Shown in pieces: positions 1 to 9,213 of a DNA stretch of 64,000 bases. The translations under genes were made by a program, and so were the position numbers. Each line of letters begins with the position of its first letter. Positions within the stretch are counted from its first letter, which is position 1. The notes beneath the pieces were generated by a model. It saw nothing but the letters and a program-made list of their open reading frames with translations, did not search any database and was not told the DNA's origin. The stretch covers positions 1 to 64,000 of the forward strand of contig JAKOZM010000107.1 of the NCBI GenBank assembly GCA_029779995.1, read 5' to 3'. The DNA is from Actinomycetes bacterium (lineage in GTDB: Bacteria; Actinomycetota; Actinomycetes; S36-B12; UBA10799).

Positions 1-197
1 GCCGCGGCCTTCTCCCGCCGGCTCAGCGTCCGCGGCTCGAAGTCCCACAGCGGCTGCTCCCCGGCCTCCGGCTTGTAGACCACCCGGACCGGACCAGCAT
101 CCCCGGGCACGCTGCAAAGCAGGGCGTTGTTGGACGAGTCCGGGAGGCGGCCCAGAACCTGCAGTGGCGCGCTGGCGAGGGTGGCCTCGTCGATCAT
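1..197 (-). CDS. SCO1664-like protein, N-terminal part (cut by window edge)
   Basis: The first 65 codons of a gene that continues past base 1. The visible protein begins MIDEATLASAPLQVLGRL and contains VVYKPEAGEQPLWDFEP. This lysine-containing strand and the following PLWDF are typical of the actinobacterial SCO1664 family, which is distantly related to PI3/PI4-kinase-like folds. The substrate is unknown. The start ATG (197-195) overlaps the stop of the DUF3090 gene as ATGA, so the two are probably translationally coupled. The order phosphatase, DUF3090, SCO1664 is a conserved actinobacterial arrangement. The catalytic residues lie outside the window. Confidence 0.8.
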   Translation of the reverse strand, partial: MIDEATLASAPLQVLGRLPDSSNNALLCSVPGDAGPVRVVYKPEAGEQPLWDFEPRTLSRREKAA

Positions 198-751
198 GCG
201 ATGTTGCGGCGATACCCGTTGGCACGTGGACAGATGTGTCCGTCGGGGTCGATAGGCAGATGACAGAAGGGGCATTGCGGCCGGCCGGCGGCCACCACGC
301 GGCTGGCCCGCACCGAGAATGCCAACGCCGCCATCGCCGTCAGCCGCACGCGCACGGTGTCCGGGCCGATCTCCTCATCGTCGCCGATATCAGGCACCTC
401 ATCGGTCTCAGACTCCCCGTGCGCCTCGATGATGACGCAGTCGTCGCCGGGATCCCATCCAATCCCCATGGAAATCACCTGGAACTCCGGCTCGATGGGC
501 TGCGTCAGCGGCTCCGTGTCGATGAGGTCCTCGTCCGGGTCGGTCGGCAGGTCAACACCGGATCGCCGTACCTGATCAAGCAGCTCGATGATCTTCTCCG
601 ACAACACCGCCGCCTGCTCCTTCTCGCACAGCAAGCTCAACGCGGCGCCACCGTCAGTGATCTGCAGAAAGAAGGTGCGGTCCCCCGGCTGGCCGACGGT
701 GCCGACCACGAACCGCGCAGGGTGCGAGAAGGACAGAATGCGGCGCGTCAC
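194..751 (-). CDS. DUF3090 family protein
   Basis: A 185-aa protein beginning (M)TRRILSFSHPARFVVGTVG, the characteristic DUF3090 N-terminus. GQPGDRTFFLQ follows, and there is a C-terminal CPFCHLPIDPDGHICP segment with three Cys and a His that looks like a small zinc-binding knuckle. The GTG at 751 is chosen because it gives the usual family length and lies 10 bp after the stop of the phosphatase gene; an upstream in-frame start at 796 would run into that gene. The biochemical role is unknown. It sits between a phosphatase and the SCO1664-like protein, overlaps the latter by 4 nt, and probably acts with them. Confidence 0.88.
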   Translation of the reverse strand: MTRRILSFSHPARFVVGTVGQPGDRTFFLQITDGGAALSLLCEKEQAAVLSEKIIELLDQVRRSGVDLPTDPDEDLIDTEPLTQPIEPEFQVISMGIGWDPGDDCVIIEAHGESETDEVPDIGDDEEIGPDTVRVRLTAMAALAFSVRASRVVAAGRPQCPFCHLPIDPDGHICPRANGYRRNIA

Positions 752-761
752 GGGCACGACC

Positions 762-1418
762 CTACTGTGTGGCGCGGCCACCGACGACCGCCTCACCGGA
801 CGTTTCGGGCTGTTTACGCGCTAGGCGAATTGTGCCCGTGTCGTTGATCCGTTCGACGAATGGACGCTTGGGCGTGTAGTGGATCACGCTGACCGATGCC
901 GTGTCGATCACGATCCGCTGGAAGTGGTCGAGATGGACGCCAAGGGCGTCGGCGACGACGGCTTTGATGATATCGCCGTGCGTGACGATCCAGATGATGT
1001 CGTCGGGGTGCTTCTTGACCAGCTGCTGAACCCGGTGGGTGGCGCGGTGCGACATTTGGGCCATCGTCTCCCCTGCCGGGAACTGTGCCGCCGACGGCAA
1101 CCACTGCACGATCTCCCAGCTGGGCTCGGTCGCCAGTTCACTGAGACTGGCACCGCTCCAGTCGCCGTAGTCACACTCGGCGAAGTGCTCATCGATCGTC
1201 ACCGCAGCACGGTCGCCCACGACCAACGCAGCGGTTTGCTGAGCCCGGGGCTGGGGGCTGCTGATCACAAGGTCCAACGGCACATCGGCCAGGCGCTGAC
1301 CCAAGGCCGCGGCCTGATCACGTCCCGTGTCGTCCAACGGCGTGTCTGAGCGCCCCGCCAGGACTCCCTCGGCGTTGGCGACGGAGCGAGCATGACGAAT
1401 CAGTACGACGGTGGTCAC
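762..1418 (-). CDS. Histidine phosphatase family protein (MSMEG_4193-type)
   Basis: A 218-aa cytosolic protein of the histidine phosphatase (phosphoglycerate-mutase-like) superfamily. The N-terminal VVLIRHARS carries the phosphate-accepting His within the RH motif. The second catalytic His is in WIVTHGD, and an acidic FAECDYGDWSG segment lies between them, as in the family. GTG at 1418 gives MTTVVLIRHA; an upstream in-frame start at 1454 would overlap the divergent corA start. It is the first gene of a three-gene set with DUF3090 and the SCO1664-like protein. The physiological substrate is not known, so 'phosphomutase' should not be taken literally. Confidence 0.88.
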   Translation of the reverse strand: MTTVVLIRHARSVANAEGVLAGRSDTPLDDTGRDQAAALGQRLADVPLDLVISSPQPRAQQTAALVVGDRAAVTIDEHFAECDYGDWSGASLSELATEPSWEIVQWLPSAAQFPAGETMAQMSHRATHRVQQLVKKHPDDIIWIVTHGDIIKAVVADALGVHLDHFQRIVIDTASVSVIHYTPKRPFVERINDTGTIRLARKQPETSGEAVVGGRATQ

Positions 1419-1452
1419 GCACACCACAATAGGGTTGCGGCACACTCGGATC

Positions 1453-2475
1453 ATGATTCGAGGTTTGGGGCTCTATCTCGACGGGCACCTGCAGGACAAC
1501 GAGCACAGTGTGTTCTCCGGGGAGATACCTGGTGACAGCATTCAGCTGCACGAGCAGATCTCCAAGTTGTATGCATCGGCCCGCAGTGCACACGACCAAT
1601 TCGTCTGGATCGGCCTGTTCGAACCCGCCCGGGCCGAACTGCAACTCGTCGAGGACGTCTTCGACTTGCCGGAACTACAGGTCGAGGATGCCCTGAACCC
1701 CCGGCAGCGGCCCAAGGTCGAGTTCGAGGATCAGTCTGCTTTGGTAATCGTCAAAATCCTCTCCTACTACGACCAGACGTCTGACGTGGAGACGGGGCAA
1801 CTGTCGATCTTCATCGGCCGCCATTTCATCGTGACGGTGCGCTACGGCCCGCTCGGCGATATCTCCCAGATCCGCCGGCGACTCGAGGCGGACCCGGAAT
1901 TCCTGCGGCACGGACCCACTGCCGTGGCCCACTCCATCCTGGACGCCACGGTGGACGGCTACATCGCGGTGTCCGAGGAGATCACCAAGGACATCGAGCA
2001 ACTCGAAGAATCCGTGTTCTCCCCCGAACGCACCAATGATGCCGAGATGATCTATCGGGTCAAGCGCGAGAACCTTGAGATGCGCCGTGCGGTCCAGCCG
2101 CTGGTTGGCATCGCCCACGAGCTGGTGCGCGAGACCGTGCCAGGGATTCCCGAGGAGATGCAGCCGTTCTTCCGCGATCTTGGCGACCACGTCCTGCGGG
2201 TGGCAGATGCCGCGGACAACAACGACCAGTTGCTCATGACGCTGCTCATGGCGGCCACCTCGCGGCAGGACCTGCAGCAGAACAACGATATGCGCCGCAT
2301 CAGCGCCTACGTCGCGATCGCGGCGGTCCCGACCATGATCGCCGGTATCTACGGGATGAACTTCGACTCGATGCCGGAACTGCACTGGCGCTACGGCTAC
2401 CTGCTGATCCTCGGGCTGATGATCAGCGTATGTCTGATCATGTATCGGGCCTTCAAGAAATCCGGCTGGCTCTGA
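1453..2475 (+). CDS. corA: CorA-type magnesium/cobalt transporter
   Basis: A 340-aa member of the CorA/MIT family of pentameric divalent-cation channels. A long soluble, mainly helical N-terminal domain (about residues 1-275) is followed by two closely spaced transmembrane helices. The signature YGMNF (about residue 300) sits between them, and the C-terminus is basic (YRAFKKSGWL). Length and architecture are normal. ATG 1453 gives MIRGLGLYLDG; the 34 bp to the divergent phosphatase start must hold both promoters. An in-frame start 42 bp upstream is possible but would overlap that gene. Its stop lies inside a palindrome shared with the convergent uppP. Confidence 0.93.
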   Translation: MIRGLGLYLDGHLQDNEHSVFSGEIPGDSIQLHEQISKLYASARSAHDQFVWIGLFEPARAELQLVEDVFDLPELQVEDALNPRQRPKVEFEDQSALVIVKILSYYDQTSDVETGQLSIFIGRHFIVTVRYGPLGDISQIRRRLEADPEFLRHGPTAVAHSILDATVDGYIAVSEEITKDIEQLEESVFSPERTNDAEMIYRVKRENLEMRRAVQPLVGIAHELVRETVPGIPEEMQPFFRDLGDHVLRVADAADNNDQLLMTLLMAATSRQDLQQNNDMRRISAYVAIAAVPTMIAGIYGMNFDSMPELHWRYGYLLILGLMISVCLIMYRAFKKSGWL

Positions 2476-2485
2476 CCGCGGTCAG
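2472..2485. terminator. 14-bp palindrome containing both convergent stop codons
   Basis: CTGACCGCGGTCAG is a perfect palindrome. Its left half holds the corA TGA and its right half, read on the other strand, holds the uppP TGA. With only 6 bp between the genes it could act as a short bidirectional pause or terminator, but it has no T-tract and no loop, so the function is uncertain. Confidence 0.35.
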
Positions 2486-3312
2486 GTGGTGATCACACCG
2501 GTGGTCAGCAGGATCAGCACCAGACTGCCCAGCCCGATGCGGTAGACCACGAACGGCAGGAACGAGCCGTGGGAGACGTACCGGATCAGCCAGGAGATCA
2601 CGGCGTAGCCGATGAAGAAGGCCACCACTGTCGCAAGAATCGTGGGGCCCCAGGACACGTTGGGCTGATCTCCGATCTTCAGCGCCTCGTAGGCGCCACT
2701 GATCAGGACCGCGGGAATCGCGAGCAGGAACGCGTAGCGGGTGGCCGACGGGCGGTCGAAGCCCATCGCGCGGCCGGTGGTGATCGTCGCACCTGACCGG
2801 GACACCCCGGGGATCAGCGCCAGGGCCTGTCCGAAGCCGAAGACCAGACCGGTCTTCGCGGTGAGATCGTCCAGCGTCTTGTCCTGCTTGCTGAACCGGT
2901 CCACCACCCCCAGCAGAATGCCGAAGACGATCAGCACGACCGAGACGAGGTACAGATTGCGCGCCGCGGTCTCGATCTGATCGCTGAAGGCCAGGCCGAA
3001 CACCCCGATCGGGATGGTGCCGATGATCACGTACCAGCCCATGCGCGCATCGATGTTCGATCGCAACTCGGGGGTGTACAGCGATCGCGTCCAGGTGGTG
3101 ATGATCCGCCAGATGTCCTTGCGGAAATAGACGAGCACTGCGGTCTCGGTGCCCAGTTGCGTCACGGCCGTGAAGGCAGCGCCCGGGTCGCCCCAGCCGG
3201 CCAGCGTGCTGACAATCAGGATGTGCGCACTGGATGAGATCGGCAGGAATTCCGTGAGGCCCTGCACGATGCCCAGAATGAGGGCCTCGAAGTAGGAGAT
3301 CGGGTCGGTCAT
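2482..3312 (-). CDS. uppP: Undecaprenyl-diphosphate phosphatase (BacA/UppP)
   Basis: A 276-aa polytopic membrane protein that dephosphorylates undecaprenyl pyrophosphate, recycling the lipid carrier for peptidoglycan and other wall polymers and giving bacitracin resistance. The two family signatures are present: LTEFLPISSSAHILI near residue 20 and PGVSRSGATIT in the middle, both forming the active site in the membrane. About eight hydrophobic segments can be seen. The length matches the family. Its ATG overlaps the stop of the upstream LLM oxidoreductase gene (ATGA), so the two share a transcript. Confidence 0.95.
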   Translation of the reverse strand: MTDPISYFEALILGIVQGLTEFLPISSSAHILIVSTLAGWGDPGAAFTAVTQLGTETAVLVYFRKDIWRIITTWTRSLYTPELRSNIDARMGWYVIIGTIPIGVFGLAFSDQIETAARNLYLVSVVLIVFGILLGVVDRFSKQDKTLDDLTAKTGLVFGFGQALALIPGVSRSGATITTGRAMGFDRPSATRYAFLLAIPAVLISGAYEALKIGDQPNVSWGPTILATVVAFFIGYAVISWLIRYVSHGSFLPFVVYRIGLGSLVLILLTTGVITT

Positions 3313-4358
3313 TCCGCCAAGCCCGCTTGCTCCACGACCTCAACCATCGTGCGCAGCGTGGCGATCCGCTCCTCGAGACTGCCGGCGTAAGTGGCCACTG
3401 TCAGCGTCGTCACGCCGGAGTCGGCGTAGGCCTGCAGCCGGTCGCGCACCCGATCGCGCGGCCCGATCAGAGCGGTCTTGTCGATGAAGTCGAGCGGCAC
3501 CGCGGCCATGGCTCCCAGCTGGTCCTTCGCGAGGTACTTGTCCTGGATCTCGATAGCCGCCTGCTCGTATCCCATGCGGGTCGCGAGCTGATTGTAGAAG
3601 TTCTTGTCCCGGCTGCCCATGCCGCCGATGTACAGCGCGGAGTACGCCCGGACGGGCATGGCGCACTGTTCCACGTCGTCTCCGAAGACCACTGGAACGG
3701 TGGGCACCACGTCAAAGCCCGCCAGCGTCTTGTCGACCTTCGCCCGCCCGGCCTCGATGTTGCCCAACAGCTCTGGGGCGAACTCGGGGTTGTAGAAGAT
3801 CGCCAGCCAGCCGTCGAACAACTCCCCCGCCAGTTCCAGGTTCTTCGGCCCGATGGCCGCGAGATACATGGGGATCGACTCCCGCACCGGATGTACGGTC
3901 AAGGTCAGCGCCTTGCCGGGACCATCCGGCAGCGGCAGGGTGAAGAACTGGCCGTCGTAGGTCAAGCGTTCGCGGCGCAGCGCCTTGCGCACGATCTCGG
4001 TGTACTCCCGGGTGCGCGTCAACGGCTTGTCGAAGCGCACCCCGTGCCAGCCCTCGGACACCTGCGGCCCCGACACTCCAAGACCGAGCCGGAACCTCCC
4101 GGCCGACAAGGTGTCGAGCGTCGCCGCCGTCATGGCGCAGTTGGCGGGGGTCCGCCCTGGGATCTGGAACACGGCACTGCCGATGTCGATCTGCTCGGTC
4201 TGCGCCGCGATCCAGCTCAGCACCGTCGCCGCATCGGAGCCGTACGCCTCGGCGGTCCAGCAGACCGCGTATCCCAGGCGATCGGCCTCCCGGGCCAGCG
4301 CCAGATTCTCCGCGTCGTTGCCGGCGCCCCAATATCCCAGATTCACACCAAGTCGCAT
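3309..4358 (-). CDS. LLM-class F420-type oxidoreductase
   Basis: A 349-aa luciferase-like TIM-barrel protein. It starts MRLGVNLGYWGAG, and contains DRLGYAVCWTAEAYGSDA and GRFRLGLGVSGPQVSEGW, typical of the F420-dependent LLM subfamily of mycobacteria and relatives. The substrate cannot be predicted. The chosen ATG gives the canonical family N-terminus; a much longer upstream reading frame exists but runs antisense to the divergent aldo/keto reductase gene. It is cotranscribed with uppP. Its presence suggests, but does not prove, that the host makes coenzyme F420. Confidence 0.88.
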   Translation of the reverse strand: MRLGVNLGYWGAGNDAENLALAREADRLGYAVCWTAEAYGSDAATVLSWIAAQTEQIDIGSAVFQIPGRTPANCAMTAATLDTLSAGRFRLGLGVSGPQVSEGWHGVRFDKPLTRTREYTEIVRKALRRERLTYDGQFFTLPLPDGPGKALTLTVHPVRESIPMYLAAIGPKNLELAGELFDGWLAIFYNPEFAPELLGNIEAGRAKVDKTLAGFDVVPTVPVVFGDDVEQCAMPVRAYSALYIGGMGSRDKNFYNQLATRMGYEQAAIEIQDKYLAKDQLGAMAAVPLDFIDKTALIGPRDRVRDRLQAYADSGVTTLTVATYAGSLEERIATLRTMVEVVEQAGLAE

Positions 4359-4478
4359 GGTGGCCAAGCGTAGTCGCGTACCTCCCTGAGCAGATCGACT
4401 GCCCGCATCCTGACCGTGCTGACATGCCAGCGCCATTACGTGAACGCGAAACCCGTCCCACTCGGTTACGGTTTGGAC

Positions 4479-5459
4479 GTGGATATCCGAAGCGTCGGGG
4501 CCAGCGGACTGCGGGTCAGCCGGATCGGGCTGGGCACCATGACCTGGGGCCGGGACACCGACGAGCATGAGGCATCTGAACTGCTGGACACGTTCTTGTC
4601 CGCGGGGGGCACCCTCGTCGACACCGCCGACGTGTACGCCGACGGCGAGTCGGAGAAGATCCTCGGACGGTTGCTCACTGATGCCGATCGTCGCGCGCAG
4701 GTCGTCCTGGCCACGAAGGCCGTGTCCCGGCCGACCAGTGACCGCCGCTTTGACGCCTCCCGCGGACATCTGCTGAGCACGCTCAACGCATCACTGCGCC
4801 GGCTCGGCGTCGAGTACATCGACCTGTGGCAACTGCATGCCTGGGACCCCCTGACCCCGATCGACGAGACGCTGAGCGCCATCGACGCGGCGGTGTCCTC
4901 GGGCAAGGTCCATTACGTCGGCGTCAGCAACTATGCCGGCTGGCAGGTCGCCACCGTCGCTGCGATGCAGACGGCCGTCCCCGGTCACTTCGCTCCGGTC
5001 TGCGCGCAGATGGAGTACAGCCTGCTCCAGCGCGGCGTGGAACGCGAAGTGATCCCGGCTCTGCAGGGTCACGGCATGGGGCTGATCGCCTGGTCGTCGC
5101 TGGGTCGCGGAGTGTTGTCGGGTAAGTATCGCGCCGGGATCCCAGCCGACTCCCGCGCCGGAAACCCGCTGTTCGCCAGTTTCGTGCAGCCCTACCTGAC
5201 TGAGCATGCTCGCCGGATCGCCGACGCCGTGGCCACGGCCGCCGAAGGGTTGGGGGCGTCCAGTTCCGAGGTGGCACTGGCCTGGTTGCGGGACCAGCCC
5301 GGCGTGACCAGCGCACTTGTCGGGGCCCGCACCCCCGCGCAGTTGCGCACCGCCCTGGCCAGCGAGGCCCTGGTCATCCCGGACCAGATCAAGGCGGCCC
5401 TCAGCGACGTCTCCGCGCCACCGATGTCCTACCCCGAGTTCGGGTGGAACCAACGCTGA
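4479..5459 (+). CDS. Aldo/keto reductase
   Basis: A 326-aa (beta/alpha)8 NADPH-dependent oxidoreductase. The family elements are in order: GLGTMTWG near the N-terminus, DTADVYADGESE with catalytic Asp and Tyr, LATK with the catalytic Lys, WQLHAWDP with the active-site His, and GVSNYAGWQ. The C-terminal SALVGARTPAQL fits cofactor binding. GTG 4479 gives MDIRSVGASGLRVSRIGLG, the normal start; the reading frame is open further upstream but lacks family similarity. The substrate is unknown. It is transcribed divergently from the LLM oxidoreductase and converges on the maltokinase gene. Confidence 0.92.
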   Translation: MDIRSVGASGLRVSRIGLGTMTWGRDTDEHEASELLDTFLSAGGTLVDTADVYADGESEKILGRLLTDADRRAQVVLATKAVSRPTSDRRFDASRGHLLSTLNASLRRLGVEYIDLWQLHAWDPLTPIDETLSAIDAAVSSGKVHYVGVSNYAGWQVATVAAMQTAVPGHFAPVCAQMEYSLLQRGVEREVIPALQGHGMGLIAWSSLGRGVLSGKYRAGIPADSRAGNPLFASFVQPYLTEHARRIADAVATAAEGLGASSSEVALAWLRDQPGVTSALVGARTPAQLRTALASEALVIPDQIKAALSDVSAPPMSYPEFGWNQR

Positions 5460-5689
5460 GCAGACCGGCAATGGCAGCAGCGGTCATCGACCTCAGCGGA
5501 GATACAGCCGGACCCTTTTGACCCCCTTCCGGGACGCCTGGGCGGGTCTGCCCTCGTCGCGCCGATCCTGGCCCCGGTGGTCAGGGCCGGGTCTGGCTGC
5601 CCGCCGGCGACTGCTGGGCTCACCGCAAGATTCGGGCACCCGAGGATGGGTCGATACGCGGCGTGGCCCTACCGTCCTCCCCGTGTTCG

Positions 5690-6988
5690 TCAGGCGAGGA
5701 TCGAGCGCAATGCTGTGAACGGGATGTCGACCCAGTCGGGCCGATTGCGCTGTTCGTAGACCGCCTCGTACGCCGCTTTGTCGATGGAGTACGCCTCGAG
5801 CAGCACGTCATTGTCCGCGGCGTCGGCGCCATATCCCTCCAGGAACGCGGCCTCAGACGCCTCCTGCCACGCCCGTGCCGCGGGACTGTTGTCCGCGCCC
5901 TGCCATGCGGCATAGGCGAACGAACGCAACATCGCGGCCACATCGCGCATCGGATGGTCGAGAACCCGCCGGGAGGCCATGTCACCACCCGGCTCCCCTT
6001 CGAAGTCGAGGACACGCCAGCCCTTGGGCGTTCGCAGCGCCTGACCGAGGTGGTAGTCGCCGTGAACGCGTTGCACGGTGATCTTCTCGATGCCGCGCAA
6101 GCCGTCCAGCCGGTCGTGCAGCCCCGCGGCCATCGGCTGCAGCGCCGGGACCAGCCCGACCGCGACTGCCAGACGGTCATGCAGTCTGGCCACCATGTCG
6201 TCGATTCTCGGCCCGGTCAGCACCTCGGTGGGGAAGGCGGTGGCCAGGTCGTGATGCACCCGAGCTGTGGCCACTCCGAGCGCGTGCGCCTCTGCTTGGA
6301 AGTCGTGCCCCGCCGCGACCTCTTGCCGCGCGAGATCCCAGCCGTCGATGGACCCGGCGAAGAACTCCTGGATCATCGCGAGGTGGCCGTACACAGTGCT
6401 GCCGGAACGTGGGTCCGTCCAGCCACCGTTGATCCATCCCCGCAGGCGGCCGACGTCGGCGCTGCCGACTCCGAACAGTCCCGCATGCACCTCGATGTCG
6501 GGATTCACCCCAGGTGTCAGCATCCGGAACACCTTGACCAGGACCTCGTCGGCGTAGACGGCTGACGTGTTGCTCTGCTCGACGTTGAGCACCCGGTAGC
6601 CGGTGATCGGCGGGCCGGCATCCAGCCACTGGGTCCGGGGTTGGGCCCCTGTCGTGGCTGGCTGCAGCGCGGCGGTCGGGCTGACAGCTGCGAGCATCGC
6701 CGCCATGACCTCCGGGTGGGGCAAGCCGTCATGCAGATAGCGCCCTCCGGCCGGGCCGATCAGACTGTCCGGATCCGGTTCGCAGCGGTACAGCACCGGG
6801 ACTTGGTACACCTGGAAATGGGTACCGTCCACTTCGACCCCGACGCTGAGATGCTCGACGTCCTCGGTCAAGGACGTTCGGCTCGTGATGGCGAGTCCGG
6901 TGATCCGGTGACCCTTGCCAGCGAACCACCGCCGGTCCAGCAGCCAGGGTTGCAGTACCTCGAGCAGTTCGGTGTCAGTCAGTCCCAC
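5690..6988 (-). CDS. mak: Maltokinase (trehalose-to-alpha-glucan pathway)
   Basis: A 432-aa protein whose N-terminal cap begins with LLDRRWFAGKGH, the hallmark of maltokinases. These phosphorylate maltose to maltose-1-phosphate, the substrate of GlgE. The C-terminal half is an aminoglycoside-phosphotransferase-like kinase fold: VHGDYHLGQ supplies the catalytic Asp and VLDFEGEPGGD the Mg-binding Asp. Length is normal. The start is a GTG. The usual partners treS and glgE are not in the window, so the gene is isolated here. It is divergent from the AidB-like gene with only 43 bp between the start codons. Confidence 0.88.
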   Translation of the reverse strand: MGLTDTELLEVLQPWLLDRRWFAGKGHRITGLAITSRTSLTEDVEHLSVGVEVDGTHFQVYQVPVLYRCEPDPDSLIGPAGGRYLHDGLPHPEVMAAMLAAVSPTAALQPATTGAQPRTQWLDAGPPITGYRVLNVEQSNTSAVYADEVLVKVFRMLTPGVNPDIEVHAGLFGVGSADVGRLRGWINGGWTDPRSGSTVYGHLAMIQEFFAGSIDGWDLARQEVAAGHDFQAEAHALGVATARVHHDLATAFPTEVLTGPRIDDMVARLHDRLAVAVGLVPALQPMAAGLHDRLDGLRGIEKITVQRVHGDYHLGQALRTPKGWRVLDFEGEPGGDMASRRVLDHPMRDVAAMLRSFAYAAWQGADNSPAARAWQEASEAAFLEGYGADAADNDVLLEAYSIDKAAYEAVYEQRNRPDWVDIPFTALRSILA

Positions 6989-7031
6989 AGGAAGTGAGTC
7001 TGCCGCATCCGAGCGGGTCTACGGTGGTCTC

Positions 7032-8651
7032 GTGAGCACCCACACCGTAACGAACCAGCCACCCCCGCTGGTTCACAACGCCTTCCTCGATGACGACGCG
7101 TTGCGGGAGGCCCTCGCGACCTTCGGTGGGAACCCCCAGGATGGCCCGCTGACCCAGTTGGGCGCCTTGACGGGTTCCGAGACCGCCCGTGAGTGGGGGC
7201 GCCTGGCCAATGAGTACACCCCGGTACTGCGCACGTTCGACCGGTATGGCCGGCGTATCGATGAGGTCGAGTTCCACCCCGCCTGGCATGAACTGATGAC
7301 CGTGGCGGTCGAACACGGCCTCCATGCCGCGCCCTGGAGCACCGACGACAAGACGGCTCATGTGCGGCGTGCCGCGGGTTTCCTGATGTGGTCGCAGGCC
7401 GAGGCTGGTCACGGCTGCCCCATCTCCATGACCTACGCCAGTGTGCCGGCCTTGCGGGTCGATCCGTTGCGGGCCGGTCAGTGGGAACCCGGGCTGGCCA
7501 GTCGGCAGTACGACTTCGGCCTGCGTCCGACCGGTGAGAAGGCCGGCCTGATCGCCGGGATGGCGATGACTGAGAAGCAGGGCGGCAGCGACGTGCGCAG
7601 CAACACGACCGTCGCACAGCCGGTGGCCGACGGCTACCTGCTGACGGGGCACAAATGGTTCTGCTCGGCGCCCATGAGCGATGTGTTCCTGGTGCTCGGC
7701 CAGGCACCCGGCGGGTTGACGTGCTTCATCGTCCCCCGGGTGCTGCCCGATGGCTCGCGCAACGTCTTCGAGATCCAGCGCCTGAAGGACAAGCTCGGCA
7801 ACCGCTCCAACGCCTCCAGCGAGGTCGAGTTCGATCGCACCTGGGCGCAGCGGCTCGGCGAGGAGGGCCGCGGAGTGCGCACGATCGTGGAGATGGTCTC
7901 GGCCACCCGTCTCGACTGCGTGATTGGCTCCACGGCGTTGATGCGCAAGGCGGTCACCGAGGCAATCTGGCACGCGCAGCACCGCGAGGCGTTCGGCGCC
8001 ACCCTCATCGACCAGCCACTCATGCGGCAGGTGCTGGCTGACATGGCGCTGGAGGTCGAGGCGGCCACGTGGCTGGGCCTGCGGCTCGCCCACGCTGTCG
8101 ATGCCACCGATTCCAGCGAGCAGGCAGCGCTGCGCCGGATCGCGCTGCCCATGAGCAAGTACTACGTGTGCAAGCGGGCCCCCGGCCTGACGTTCGAGGC
8201 CATGGAGTGCCTTGGCGGTGTCGGGTACGTCGAGGAGACAGGGATGCCGCGGCTCTACCGGGAGGCCCCCGTGAATTCGATCTGGGAAGGCTCGGGCAAC
8301 GTCAACGCGCTCGACCTGCTGCGGGCGTTGGCGCGCAATCCGGAGAGCCTGGACGCGTATCTGCAAGCCTTGGCGCCTGCAGCCGGATGTGATGAGGCCT
8401 TCGATACCGGGCTGCGGGATGTGTTGAACGCACTGGCCGGCACGGTCTCGCAAGCCCGTGCGCGGTGGCTGGCCGAGAAGATGGTGCTACTTCTGCAAGC
8501 GTCCCTGCTGGTGCAGCATGCGCCGGCCTTCGTCGCCGATGCCTTCGTCGCCACACGGCTGCGGCAGAACGAGGGCACGTACGGTGTGGTGGATCTCGCT
8601 GCCCAAGACCTCACGGCCATCCTGGAGCGTGCGACGCCGACCGGTGTTTAG
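7032..8651 (+). CDS. aidB: AidB-like acyl-CoA dehydrogenase family protein
   Basis: A 539-aa FAD protein of the acyl-CoA dehydrogenase superfamily. Length (E. coli AidB is about 541 aa) and the N-terminal THTVTNQPPPLVHNAFL match AidB rather than short-chain acyl-CoA dehydrogenases. Family features include MTEKQGGSDVRSN (FAD/substrate loop), LTGHKWFCSAPMSD, and GGVGYVEETGMPRLYREAPVNSIWEG, with the glutamate of WEG region near the active site. AidB binds DNA and is linked to the alkylation response. No ada or alkA lies nearby, so induction by alkylation is not supported by context. The GTG at 7032 is used. Confidence 0.88.
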   Translation: MSTHTVTNQPPPLVHNAFLDDDALREALATFGGNPQDGPLTQLGALTGSETAREWGRLANEYTPVLRTFDRYGRRIDEVEFHPAWHELMTVAVEHGLHAAPWSTDDKTAHVRRAAGFLMWSQAEAGHGCPISMTYASVPALRVDPLRAGQWEPGLASRQYDFGLRPTGEKAGLIAGMAMTEKQGGSDVRSNTTVAQPVADGYLLTGHKWFCSAPMSDVFLVLGQAPGGLTCFIVPRVLPDGSRNVFEIQRLKDKLGNRSNASSEVEFDRTWAQRLGEEGRGVRTIVEMVSATRLDCVIGSTALMRKAVTEAIWHAQHREAFGATLIDQPLMRQVLADMALEVEAATWLGLRLAHAVDATDSSEQAALRRIALPMSKYYVCKRAPGLTFEAMECLGGVGYVEETGMPRLYREAPVNSIWEGSGNVNALDLLRALARNPESLDAYLQALAPAAGCDEAFDTGLRDVLNALAGTVSQARARWLAEKMVLLLQASLLVQHAPAFVADAFVATRLRQNEGTYGVVDLAAQDLTAILERATPTGV

Positions 8652-8706
8652 GTGACGCGCGGTACCAGACGCTGCTCGCGACGCCAGGATGCGGCAGGAT
8701 CGACTC

Positions 8707-9210
8707 ATGCCCGCCCAGATAGACGAGATCCAGCGCTACGACGCGGATCCGGTCACCGTGTTCGCCATGCTCAGCGATGAGCAGTTCATCATCTACAAGT
8801 GCGAGCAGAGCGCGAGTCTGGACGTGGTGGCCGAGGTGGCACCAGAGGGCGACAAGTTGCGCATCCACAACCGTCGGGTGCTGCCGGCCAAGGTGCCCGG
8901 TTTCGTGAAGAAATTCCTGGGCGACACTATCCCGCTCGACGAGACGCAGCACTGGACCGCTGCCGATGACACAGGGTCGCGGACGGCCACGTTCGACGTC
9001 GACTTCGACGGCCAGCCGCTGAAGTTCTCAGGCACCATCACGCTGAGCCCGGACGGCGAGGGTACCGCTGTGCGCACCCGGGGAGCCATCAAGTGCTCCG
9101 TGCCGTTCATCGGTGGCAAGGTCGAGAACTTCGCCGCTGAGTGGATCGGCAAGTACCTGAAGAAGGAGGAGAAGGTCGGTCAGCAATGGCTGGCCGACCA
9201 CGCCGCCTGA
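8707..9210 (+). CDS. DUF2505 family protein
   Basis: A 167-aa protein with the DUF2505 pattern: an N-terminal RYDADPVTVFAMLSDEQF segment followed by beta-rich sequence, as in START/SRPBCC-like helix-grip folds that bind hydrophobic ligands. No catalytic residues are recognisable. It starts 55 bp after the AidB-like gene on the same strand and may share its transcript. ATG 8707 fits the family better than the in-frame ATG 18 bp upstream. A strong hairpin follows directly. Confidence 0.8.
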   Translation: MPAQIDEIQRYDADPVTVFAMLSDEQFIIYKCEQSASLDVVAEVAPEGDKLRIHNRRVLPAKVPGFVKKFLGDTIPLDETQHWTAADDTGSRTATFDVDFDGQPLKFSGTITLSPDGEGTAVRTRGAIKCSVPFIGGKVENFAAEWIGKYLKKEEKVGQQWLADHAA

Positions 9211-9213
9211 GAC

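Noticed and set aside
3327..4373. 348-aa plus-strand open frame opposite the LLM oxidoreductase
   Set aside because: Shadow of the LLM gene, with no recognisable domain.
6975..8453. 492-aa open frame antisense to the AidB-like gene
   Set aside because: The plus-strand product is a clear AidB-type enzyme; the antisense frame shows Arg/Gly/His-rich shadow composition.
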